A stretch of DNA of 6,165 nucleotides from Dehalococcoidia bacterium (GTDB lineage: Bacteria > Chloroflexota > Dehalococcoidia > Plut-88900): the NCBI GenBank assembly GCA_012270635.1, contig JAAXHX010000379.1, forward strand, positions 1 to 6,165, read 5' to 3'. This document shows positions 1 to 5,721 of the stretch, in pieces. The notes below the pieces were generated by a model that ran no database searches, was not told the origin of the DNA, and saw only the letters and a program-made list of their open reading frames with translations. The translations under genes were made by a program, and so were the position numbers. Every line of letters begins with the position of its first letter. Within the stretch, counting starts at the first letter, position 1.

Positions 1-842
1 AGCGCCGCCGTCACCGCCGAGTCCACGCCCCCGGAAAGCGCGCAGATCACCTTTCCGTCCCCCACCTGCTCCCGAATCCTTTCCGTCGCCTCTACGATGA
101 AGCTGGCCGGGGTCCACGTGCCCTTGCAGCCGCAAACCTCGTACAGGAAGTTCTTGAGGATGTCGGCGCCGTTGGGCGTATGGGAGACCTCCGGGTGGAA
201 CTGGAGGCCGATGATTCCCCGATCGTTGCCCAGGACCGCCACGGGAGCGTTGTCCGTGTATGCCAGGCTGGAGAACCCGGGCGGAGGCTCCGATATCTCG
301 TCCCCGTGGCTCATCCACACCGGCATCTCCAGAGGAAGGCCCTTGAATATCGGGTGGTCGGCCACGTTCTGACGGAGGACGGCGTGCCCGTATTCCCGTT
401 TCGCCCCCGATGACACCCTCCCTCCCAGCTGGTACGTCAGGGCCTGCATCCCGTAGCATATACCTAGCACCGGCACCCTGCTTTCGTAGATATAGGCCGG
501 TGCCATCGGCGCCGAGGGTTCGTATACGCTGGCCGGGCCGCCGGAGAGGATGTAGCCCCTGGGGTTGAGCCTGGTCACCTGCTCGGCGGGCGCGTTGTAG
601 GGAAGTATCTCGCAGTAGACTCGGCACTCACGCACTCGGCGCGCGATCAACATGCTGTACTGGGACCCGAAGTCGAGGACGACAACCGTCTCGGATTGGG
701 AGGCGTCTTCAGGCTCCGCGCCGGTGGGGGGAGTCTCCGTACTCCCTACCTTGCGGCCCGCGATTTCCAGGTAGGTGGAGACTTCTAGATCATCGGTAGC
801 CGCAACCCTGCGGCTGACATTTGTGGCGCCCTCGTCCGCCAA
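1..842 (-). CDS. guaA: GMP synthase (glutamine-hydrolysing), N-terminal part, truncated at left edge
   Basis: Makes GMP from XMP, ATP and glutamine, the last step of guanine nucleotide synthesis in the cytoplasm. Translating the minus strand from TTG at 842 gives 280 open codons to the edge. The class I glutamine amidotransferase domain begins near residue 53 (VVVLDFGSQYS) and has the nucleophile Cys129 in GICYGMQ, WMSHGDE at 176-182, and the His216/Glu218 pair in FHPEVSH. The ATP-pyrophosphatase domain then starts, with its P-loop SGGVDS at 270-275. The rest of that domain and the dimerisation domain lie outside the window. The TTG start is chosen because AGGAGGT lies 3 nt upstream and no in-frame ATG or GTG occurs before residue 64, which is already inside the conserved domain. 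This leaves about 50 residues ahead of the domain, more than the usual handful. Family assignment is certain; the exact start is less so. Confidence 0.96.
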   Translation of the reverse strand, partial: MADEGATNVSRRVAATDDLEVSTYLEIAGRKVGSTETPPTGAEPEDASQSETVVVLDFGSQYSMLIARRVRECRVYCEILPYNAPAEQVTRLNPRGYILSGGPASVYEPSAPMAPAYIYESRVPVLGICYGMQALTYQLGGRVSSGAKREYGHAVLRQNVADHPIFKGLPLEMPVWMSHGDEISEPPPGFSSLAYTDNAPVAVLGNDRGIIGLQFHPEVSHTPNGADILKNFLYEVCGCKGTWTPASFIVEATERIREQVGDGKVICALSGGVDSAVTAA

Positions 843-845
843 GGG

Positions 846-852
846 ACCTCCT
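846..852 (-). promoter_or_regulatory. Shine-Dalgarno site of guaA
   Basis: The minus strand reads AGGAGGT, a full anti-16S match, then CCC and TTG. The 3-nt gap is short but usable. It is the best ribosome binding site in the window and the main reason for choosing the TTG start at 842. Confidence 0.7.
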
Positions 853-867
853 GGTGATCTCTTCCTC

Positions 868-896
868 AGATTAGCACCCGTGTTATACTGCGTCAA
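868..896 (-). promoter_or_regulatory. Probable sigma70-type promoter of guaA
   Basis: On the minus strand a -35-like TTGACG (891-896) is followed by exactly 17 nt and a -10-like TAATCT (868-873), which keeps the first T, the A and the last T of TATAAT. Transcription would start near 860, giving a leader of about 18 nt that contains the AGGAGGT site. The -35 match is strong and the -10 moderate. Sequence inference only. Confidence 0.5.
881..889 (+). promoter_or_regulatory. Probable extended -10 promoter of the tsaC-pgk-apgM-tpiA-miaA operon
   Basis: The plus strand reads TGTTATACT, an extended -10 (TGn) joined to TATACT, which matches TATAAT at 5 of 6 positions. No good -35 is seen 16-18 nt upstream (862-867 is TTCCTC), as is common for extended -10 promoters. 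Transcription would start near 896, about 40 nt before the tsaC ATG. The element lies inside the spacer of the guaA promoter on the other strand, so the two promoters probably compete for polymerase. Confidence 0.5.
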
Positions 897-909
897 GGCG
901 AAATACGCC
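897..909. repeat. Short inverted repeat in the divergent promoter region
   Basis: GGCG and CGCC are separated by AAATA (stem 897-900 with 906-909). It directly abuts the putative guaA -35 and falls at the predicted 5' end of the tsaC transcript. It could be half of an operator, a 5' mRNA hairpin, or chance, since a 4-bp GC stem is common in GC-rich DNA. Confidence 0.25.
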
Positions 910-935
910 GCAAAATCCGTCCCTGCAACTGCTCA

Positions 936-1559
936 ATGTCAACCTCCGGCGCACCGGACATCGAACAGGCAATCTCGATCCTTCAACGTGGCGGCCTCGT
1001 CGCCTTCCCCACCGACACCCTATACGGCCTCGGCGCCCATCCTTTCATCGAGTCCGCCGTCCGCCGGCTCTACGAGGCCAAGGGCAGGCCCGACTCGAAG
1101 CCCGTTCCCCTTCTCCTCTCCTCCCCCGATGACCTGACCCTCGTGTCGGACCAGACGGGGGGTATTGCCCTCGCCCTGGCCTCGGCATTCTGGCCCGGCG
1201 CGTTGACCCTGGTCGTTCGTTGCCGCCCCGACATTCCGGGCCTCATCAACGGATGGGGCGCGACCGTCGCCGTCCGGGTCCCGGACCACCCCGTCCCCAG
1301 GCAGATCTGCGCCGCCCTCCGCGCCCCCATAACCGGCACCAGCGCCAACCGCGCCGGCGGCCCCAACCCGGTCACCGCGCAGGACGTCGCGTCCCAGCTA
1401 GACGGCAGGGTAGACCTGGTAATCGACCGGGGCCCGTGCCCCGGGGGCCTGCCCTCCACAATTATCGACGTATCTGGCGACAGCCCGACCCTGCTGAGGG
1501 AAGGCGCCGTCTCCCGGAACGCCATCGAAGAGGCGTGCGGCCTTCCCGTGGCCTCCTGA
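936..1559 (+). CDS. tsaC: L-threonylcarbamoyladenylate synthase (Sua5/YrdC/YwlC family)
   Basis: Condenses threonine, bicarbonate and ATP to threonylcarbamoyl-AMP, the donor for t6A at position 37 of ANN-decoding tRNAs, in the cytoplasm. The 207-residue product is a single YrdC domain: PTDTLYGLG at 25-33, the nucleotide-binding KGRP at 49-52 followed by KPVPLL, FWPGALTLV at 85-93, VAVRVPDHP at 111-119, the TSAN motif at 135-138, and STIIDVSG with LLREG at 174-190. It lacks the extra C-terminal domain of long Sua5 proteins, so it is the short form. The ATG at 936 puts the usual 20-odd residues before the first motif; no Shine-Dalgarno site is visible ahead of it. It is the first gene of the plus-strand series, and pgk starts 10 nt after its stop. 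Transfer of the group to tRNA would need TsaB, TsaD and TsaE from elsewhere in the genome. Confidence 0.94.
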   Translation: MSTSGAPDIEQAISILQRGGLVAFPTDTLYGLGAHPFIESAVRRLYEAKGRPDSKPVPLLLSSPDDLTLVSDQTGGIALALASAFWPGALTLVVRCRPDIPGLINGWGATVAVRVPDHPVPRQICAALRAPITGTSANRAGGPNPVTAQDVASQLDGRVDLVIDRGPCPGGLPSTIIDVSGDSPTLLREGAVSRNAIEEACGLPVAS

Positions 1560-1569
1560 ACCCCCGAAC

Positions 1570-2760
1570 ATGACCAAGAAGACCGTCAGGCAGATGGACG
1601 TTAGCGGCAAGCGGGTCCTGGTCCGCGTGGACTTCAACGTTCCCCAGGATCCCGAGACCGGCGCCATCCTCGACGACAGCCGCATCCGGGCCTCCCTACC
1701 CACCCTCCGCCTCCTCCTGGACCGGGGCGCAAGCCTTGTTCTCTGCTCGCACCTGGGCCGACCCAAGGGCAAGGTCGATGCAAAGCTGAAGCTCGCCCCC
1801 GTGGCCCGACGCCTCTCCGAGCTGATCAGCCAACCTGTGCCCGTCTCCCGCGGCATAGTGGGAGACGGCGTCCTCTCCCAGGCCCGGGCCCTGGGCCCCG
1901 GCGACATCCTGTTCCTAGAAAATCTCCGGTTCGACCCCCGGGAGGAAGCCAACGATTCCGAATTCGCCGCTTCCCTCGCCGCCCTGGCCGACATATTCGT
2001 CAACGACGCCTTCGGCGCAGCCCACCGGGCCCACGCTTCCACCGAGGGTGTGGTCCACCATTTGCCCTCGGTGGCGGGGCTTCTCATGGACCGGGAACTG
2101 CAATACCTGGGCATGGCCTCCGAGAACCCCGCTCGACCTCTCGCGGTCCTCCTCGGCGGGGCCAAGATCAGCGATAAGATAGCCGTCGTCCGGCGGCTCA
2201 TGGAGAAGCTGGACGTCCTCCTCGTCGGCGGGGGCATGTGCGCGACGTTCTTCAAGGCTATGGGATATGAAATAGGCCGCTCCATCTACGAAGAAGACAG
2301 GCTGGAATTCGTGTCAGGAATCGTGGCCCAAGGGGAGCAGGGAAGCGTAACCGTGACCCTCCCTTCCGACGTGGTTGTCGCCAGGGAGTTCGACGCCAAC
2401 GCCCCTGCCGAAATCCTTCCTGCCGGTTCCGTCCCCACCGAGGCCTTCATCCTGGACGTCGGCCCGGAGACCGTATCCCTCTTCCGAGATTACATAACGC
2501 GCGCAAAGACCGTCTTCTGGAACGGGCCCATGGGCGTGTACGAGTTCCCCGCCTTCTCCCGCGGCACCCGCGGCATGGCCCAGGCTCTCGCCGAGTCCGA
2601 AGCCGTCACCGTGGTCGGGGGCGGGTCCACCGCCGACGCCGTTGCTGCCTTTGGCCTCGCAGACCGCATGGACCACGTATCCACGGGCGGCGGCGCATCC
2701 CTCGAATTTCTCGGCGGCAGCGTCCTGCCCGGCGTCGCCGCCCTTATGGATGCTCCATGA
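1570..2760 (+). CDS. pgk: Phosphoglycerate kinase
   Basis: Reversibly transfers phosphate between 1,3-bisphosphoglycerate and ADP, giving 3-phosphoglycerate and ATP, in the cytoplasm. The 396-residue product has the standard bacterial length. The N-terminal substrate domain shows VRVDFNVP (18-25), Arg38, the HLGRPKG basic loop (61-67), ENLRF (117-121) and VNDAFGAAHRAHAS (144-157). The C-terminal nucleotide domain shows GGAKISDK (196-203, Lys199 and Lys203), VGGGM (219-223), DVGPET (296-301), FWNGPMGVYE (316-325), VVGGGST (348-354) and STGGGA (371-376). The unusual point is Ser353 where most family members have Asp in GGGD[ST], a residue linked to Mg-nucleotide binding. Start: MTKKTVRQMDVSGKRVLVR fits the usual N-terminus. 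No clear Shine-Dalgarno site lies in the 10-nt gap after tsaC, so translation may be coupled. The stop overlaps the apgM start (ATGA). Confidence 0.98.
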   Translation: MTKKTVRQMDVSGKRVLVRVDFNVPQDPETGAILDDSRIRASLPTLRLLLDRGASLVLCSHLGRPKGKVDAKLKLAPVARRLSELISQPVPVSRGIVGDGVLSQARALGPGDILFLENLRFDPREEANDSEFAASLAALADIFVNDAFGAAHRAHASTEGVVHHLPSVAGLLMDRELQYLGMASENPARPLAVLLGGAKISDKIAVVRRLMEKLDVLLVGGGMCATFFKAMGYEIGRSIYEEDRLEFVSGIVAQGEQGSVTVTLPSDVVVAREFDANAPAEILPAGSVPTEAFILDVGPETVSLFRDYITRAKTVFWNGPMGVYEFPAFSRGTRGMAQALAESEAVTVVGGGSTADAVAAFGLADRMDHVSTGGGASLEFLGGSVLPGVAALMDAP

Positions 2761-3968
2761 ACGGAAGCCAGCACATAATCTCCCAGGTCTCCCGGGCCAC
2801 CGACTCCAGGATTGTCTTTCTAGTCATCGACGGTCTCGGCGGCCTCCCCCACCCCGACACCGGCAAGGGAGAGCTTGAAACCGCCTCCACCCCCAACCTG
2901 GACCGCCTGGCCTCCCTCTCCATGTGCGGGCTGACCGTTCCCGTCGCGCACGGCATCATCCCCGGCAGCGGCCCGGGGCATCTCTCCCTCTTCGGATACG
3001 ACCCCGTCGCCAACCTCATCAAGAGGGGCGTTCTGGAAGCCGCTGGCATCGGCGTAGACCTCACCCCCGACGACCTCGCCGTGCGCGGCAATTTCTGCAC
3101 CGTCAACGCCGAGGGTGTCATCACCGACCGCCGCGCCGGGCGCCTCGCCTCCAGCGAGTCCCAGGCGCTCTGCCGCCTGCTGGACAGCACTAAGGTTGAC
3201 GGCGCGCAAGTAGATGTCTATCCCGTCGAGTCCCACCGGTTCGTCCTCGTCTTCCGGGGCCCGGGCCTCAGCGAACACCTCGCCGACACCGACGACCAGG
3301 TCAACGGCGTCGTGCCCCCTCCCGTCCGCCCCACCCACCCCGACGCCCAACCCACCGCAGACATCGTCAACGCCGCCGTCGATCGCATCAGGGAAGTCCT
3401 CAAAGACGCCGGAAGCCCGGCCAACATGGTCACCCTCCGGGGCTTTTCCAAGCTCCCGGACATGCCCTCCATGACCGACGTCTACAAGCTCAACCCCCTC
3501 GGAATCGCCACCTACCCCATGTACCGCGGCATCGCCCGGCTCCTGGGCATGAAGGTCATGGCCTCGGGGCCGGGGTTCTCCAACGTCGTCGACGAAATGA
3601 TCGCCAACTACAACGACCACGACTTCTTCTTCATCCACTACAAGGGCGCCGACACCGCCGGCGAAGACGGCGACTTCGACGCCAAGGTGCGAGCCCTGGA
3701 GGAGGTCGATGCCCCCCTTGGGAAGGTCATAGACCTCCGACCGGACGTCTTCGTCGTCTCCGGCGATCACTCCACGCCCGCCATCTGGGCCAACCACAGC
3801 TGGCACCCGGTCCCCTTCATGATGTGGAGCCGTTGGGCCCGCCCCGACCCCGTAACGGAGTTCAGCGAACGGGCCTGCGCCGGCGGGGTTCTCGGCGAGT
3901 TCCCCGCCACCGGCGTCATGCCCCTGGCCCTGGCCCACGCCGGAAAGCTCATCAAGTTCGGCGCCTAG
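2757..3968 (+). CDS. apgM: 2,3-bisphosphoglycerate-independent phosphoglycerate mutase, archaeal (ApgM) type
   Basis: Interconverts 3-phosphoglycerate and 2-phosphoglycerate without a bisphosphoglycerate cofactor; a metalloenzyme of the alkaline phosphatase superfamily. The 403-residue length fits ApgM and is well short of the roughly 510 residues of bacterial GpmI. Visible parts: FLVIDGLGG (21-29, metal ligand Asp25), TPNLDRLA (45-52), PGSGPGHLSLFGYDP (69-83) with candidate nucleophile Ser71, VRGNFCTV (109-116), HYKGADTAGEDGDFDAK (294-310, Asp299), and SGDHSTP (335-341, Asp337 and His338) followed by His347 and His350. Glu303 stands where a His is common (GHD). The ATG overlaps the pgk stop by 4 nt, which implies translational coupling. 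The product of Pgk is its substrate, so the pairing is functional. Related cofactor-independent mutases of this superfamily exist, but length and motifs support ApgM. Confidence 0.93.
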   Translation: MNGSQHIISQVSRATDSRIVFLVIDGLGGLPHPDTGKGELETASTPNLDRLASLSMCGLTVPVAHGIIPGSGPGHLSLFGYDPVANLIKRGVLEAAGIGVDLTPDDLAVRGNFCTVNAEGVITDRRAGRLASSESQALCRLLDSTKVDGAQVDVYPVESHRFVLVFRGPGLSEHLADTDDQVNGVVPPPVRPTHPDAQPTADIVNAAVDRIREVLKDAGSPANMVTLRGFSKLPDMPSMTDVYKLNPLGIATYPMYRGIARLLGMKVMASGPGFSNVVDEMIANYNDHDFFFIHYKGADTAGEDGDFDAKVRALEEVDAPLGKVIDLRPDVFVVSGDHSTPAIWANHSWHPVPFMMWSRWARPDPVTEFSERACAGGVLGEFPATGVMPLALAHAGKLIKFGA

Positions 3969-3974
3969 CCCCTC

Positions 3975-3984
3975 GGAGAGAAGG
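3975..3984 (+). promoter_or_regulatory. Ribosome binding site of tpiA
   Basis: GGAGAGAAGG ends 5 nt before the tpiA ATG at 3990. It lies in the 21-nt gap after apgM and is the clearest Shine-Dalgarno site on the plus strand, unlike those of tsaC, pgk and miaA. Confidence 0.6.
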
Positions 3985-3989
3985 CCTGT

Positions 3990-4760
3990 ATGTCCCCCAC
4001 CCGAATCCCCCTCATAGCCGGCAACTGGAAGATGAACACCACCATCGCGGAGGCCCGCGCCTTGGCCCGGGCCCTGGTCTCTGACCTAGATGGAGTTGCC
4101 GACGTGGAGGTTCTCCTCTGCCCGCCCTTCGTCTCCCTCACCACGGTAGGCGGTGAGATTAGCGGGACGTCCCTCAAGCTCGGGGCCCAGAACCTTCACC
4201 CCGAGAGCAAGGGAGCGTTCACCGGCGAAGTCTCCCCGGCCATGCTTTCCGGCCTCTGCGACTACGTGATCGTAGGCCACTCCGAGCGCCGAACCTTGTT
4301 CGGGGAAGACGATTCGCTCGTCAACCGCAAGGTCCATGCCGCCCTAGTCCACGGTCTCGTCCCCATCCTATGCGTCGGCGAGACCCTTGCCCAGCGCGAG
4401 GCCGGGGCGACCGACGAGGTCCTCGCCCGGCAGACCGCCCTGGGCCTCGACGCCGTCCCCCCGGACGCCGATTTCGTCGTTGCCTACGAACCCGTCTGGG
4501 CCATAGGCACGGGGAAGGCCGCTTCCGCCCCCGACGCCCACCAAGCCATCTCCTTGGTCCGTCGCACCGTATCCCAGCAGCTAGGCGTCAAGACCGCCGA
4601 GCGGACCCGTGTCCTCTACGGCGGCAGCGTCAAGTCCTCCAACATACGCGACTTCCTGGCGTCGGCCGAGATAGACGGGGCCCTGGTCGGGGGCGCGAGC
4701 CTCGACCCCGAGGACTTCTCCGACATAGTGGCCGGGGCCTCCCGGTCATCGTCGGGCTGA
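3990..4760 (+). CDS. tpiA: Triosephosphate isomerase
   Basis: Interconverts dihydroxyacetone phosphate and glyceraldehyde 3-phosphate in the cytoplasm. The 256-residue product is a full-length single-domain TIM barrel. Catalytic residues are all present: Asn12 and Lys14 in GNWKMN, His97 in VGHSERR (95-101), and Glu167 in AYEPVWAIGTGK (165-176), which includes the mobile loop 6. The phosphate-binding YGGSVKSSN (210-218) and VGGASL (233-238) close the barrel. The ATG at 3990 puts the GNWKMN motif at the usual place. Its stop is followed after 2 nt by the miaA start. Together with the two upstream genes it makes a three-enzyme triose-phosphate block; gapdh is not in the window. The short Ser-rich tail (SRSSSG) carries no known motif. 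Confidence 0.98.
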   Translation: MSPTRIPLIAGNWKMNTTIAEARALARALVSDLDGVADVEVLLCPPFVSLTTVGGEISGTSLKLGAQNLHPESKGAFTGEVSPAMLSGLCDYVIVGHSERRTLFGEDDSLVNRKVHAALVHGLVPILCVGETLAQREAGATDEVLARQTALGLDAVPPDADFVVAYEPVWAIGTGKAASAPDAHQAISLVRRTVSQQLGVKTAERTRVLYGGSVKSSNIRDFLASAEIDGALVGGASLDPEDFSDIVAGASRSSSG

Positions 4761-4762
4761 TC

Positions 4763-5686
4763 TTGGATGGCCTGGTCGCCATAGTCGGGGCCACGGCCAC
4801 GGGCAAGAGCGCCCTCGCCCTGGAGTTGGCAGAAGCCTTCGGGGGGGAGATAGTCAACGCCGACAGCCGGCAGGTCTACCGGTACATGGATATCGGCACC
4901 GCCAAGCCCCCGCTCCGGGACTTCGCCCTCGTCCCTCACCACCTCTACGGGTTGGCGGACCCCGACGAACCTTTCAACCTAGCCCTGTACCTGGAGCGCG
5001 CCAACGCCATTGTGGAGGGAATACGGGGCCGCGGTCGACTCCCCATCCTTGTCGGCGGCAGCGGCCTCTACGTCTGGGGCTTCCTGGAGGGCATGGTCAT
5101 CCCCCATGTCCCTCCCAACCCCGACCTCCGGGCCCGCCTCGAGAGCGAGGCCGCCGCCCAGGGCTATCAAGCCCTCCACGACCGTCTCAGGGCCGTCGAC
5201 CCTGACTCCGCCGCATCCATAGACCCGCGCAACGTCCGCCGTGTCGTCCGCGCCCTGGAGGTCTTCGAGCTTTCAGGCGTCCCCTTCTCCCGTCAGGTTC
5301 GAAAGAAAGGCCTCGACTATCCCGCCCTCATTATCGGCCTCACTGCGCCCCGAGACTTCCTCCACCGTCGCGCCGACTCACGCGTCGACTCCATGATAGA
5401 GTCCGGCTTCGTGGCAGAGGTGCGCTCGCTCATGGCCCGAGGCTACAACCTCGACTTGCCATCCATGTCAGGTGTGGGTTATAAACAAATCGGCGCCTAC
5501 CTGAAAGGGGTATCTACCCTTGAGGAAGCCGTCGAAGAGACCAAGATCGAGACCCACCGGCTCATTCGCCACCAGGCCGCCTGGTTCAAGGCCGGAGACC
5601 CTAGAATAGGCTGGTATGATATAAGCCAAGGTTGCGTGGGCCCCGTCGCGGAACGCGTGGGCGAGTTCGCAGCCGAAACGAGATAG
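4763..5686 (+). CDS. miaA: tRNA dimethylallyltransferase (tRNA A37 prenyltransferase)
   Basis: Transfers a dimethylallyl group from DMAPP to N6 of adenosine 37 in UNN-decoding tRNAs, giving i6A, the substrate of MiaB. From the TTG at 4763 the product is 307 residues, typical for MiaA. Motifs: P-loop GATATGKS (9-16), DSRQVY (34-39, catalytic Asp34), DIGTAKP (43-49), PHHL (58-61), VGGSGLY (97-103), RNVRRVVRALEVFELSG (156-172), SGVGYKQIGAYL (236-247) and IRHQAAWF (268-275), where many bacteria have AKRQ.TWF. The frame is open far upstream inside tpiA, but that part is arginine-rich out-of-frame translation. The TTG leaves eight residues before the P-loop, the normal arrangement. No ATG or GTG is in frame there, and no strong Shine-Dalgarno site is seen, so reinitiation after tpiA (stop 2 nt away) is likely. 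CTG at 4757 is a less likely alternative. Confidence 0.93.
   Translation: MDGLVAIVGATATGKSALALELAEAFGGEIVNADSRQVYRYMDIGTAKPPLRDFALVPHHLYGLADPDEPFNLALYLERANAIVEGIRGRGRLPILVGGSGLYVWGFLEGMVIPHVPPNPDLRARLESEAAAQGYQALHDRLRAVDPDSAASIDPRNVRRVVRALEVFELSGVPFSRQVRKKGLDYPALIIGLTAPRDFLHRRADSRVDSMIESGFVAEVRSLMARGYNLDLPSMSGVGYKQIGAYLKGVSTLEEAVEETKIETHRLIRHQAAWFKAGDPRIGWYDISQGCVGPVAERVGEFAAETR
5612..5620 (+). promoter_or_regulatory. Possible internal extended -10 promoter ahead of dapF
   Basis: TGGTATGAT, an extended -10 (TGn) joined to TATGAT (5 of 6 to TATAAT), lies within the 3' end of miaA about 100 nt before the dapF start. No -35 is visible (5592-5597 is CCGGAG). These bases also encode conserved-looking residues of MiaA, so the match may be coincidence. 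Confidence 0.2.
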
Positions 5687-5706
5687 CAACGCCTGACAAT
5701 ACAACC

Positions 5707-5710
5707 GGAG
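5707..5710 (+). promoter_or_regulatory. Weak ribosome binding site of dapF
   Basis: GGAG lies 11 nt before the ATG at 5722, within the 35-nt gap after miaA. The spacing is at the long end, but no better site is present, and the encoded N-terminus fits the family exactly. Confidence 0.4.
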
Positions 5711-5721
5711 AACGCCACTCC

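Noticed and set aside
97..413. Plus-strand open frames (91 and 77 codons) in the left part of the window.
   Set aside because: They lie opposite the conserved glutaminase domain of guaA and have no family features of their own.
785..820. An 11-codon ATG frame (MSAAGLRLPMI) out of phase inside the start of guaA on the minus strand.
   Set aside because: It has no ribosome site at suitable distance and lies within the GuaA reading frame opened by the better-supported TTG; chance is the simplest explanation.
775..1137. A 120-codon plus-strand open frame spanning the guaA start, the divergent promoters and the tsaC start.
   Set aside because: Its second half is tsaC read in another frame (Ser/Pro/Arg-rich), and its first half is opposite guaA.
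1398..2285. A 295-codon minus-strand open frame across the tsaC end and the first half of pgk.
   Set aside because: Ser/Arg-rich product with no motif, opposite two confidently identified genes; a frame shadow.
2820..3938. A 372-codon open frame on the minus strand opposite apgM.
   Set aside because: It is a low-complexity Gly/Val/Asp-rich translation directly opposite a well-conserved gene. Long antisense frames are expected in GC-rich DNA with biased third positions.
4370..4762. Upstream extension of the miaA frame starting at an ATG inside tpiA.
   Set aside because: The added 131 residues are an Arg/Pro-rich out-of-frame reading of tpiA, and MiaA proteins begin a few residues before the P-loop, which matches the TTG at 4763.
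5687..5721. Searched the miaA-dapF gap for a terminator or small RNA.
   Set aside because: No stem followed by a T-run is present in the 35 nt, so no terminator or RNA call can be supported.
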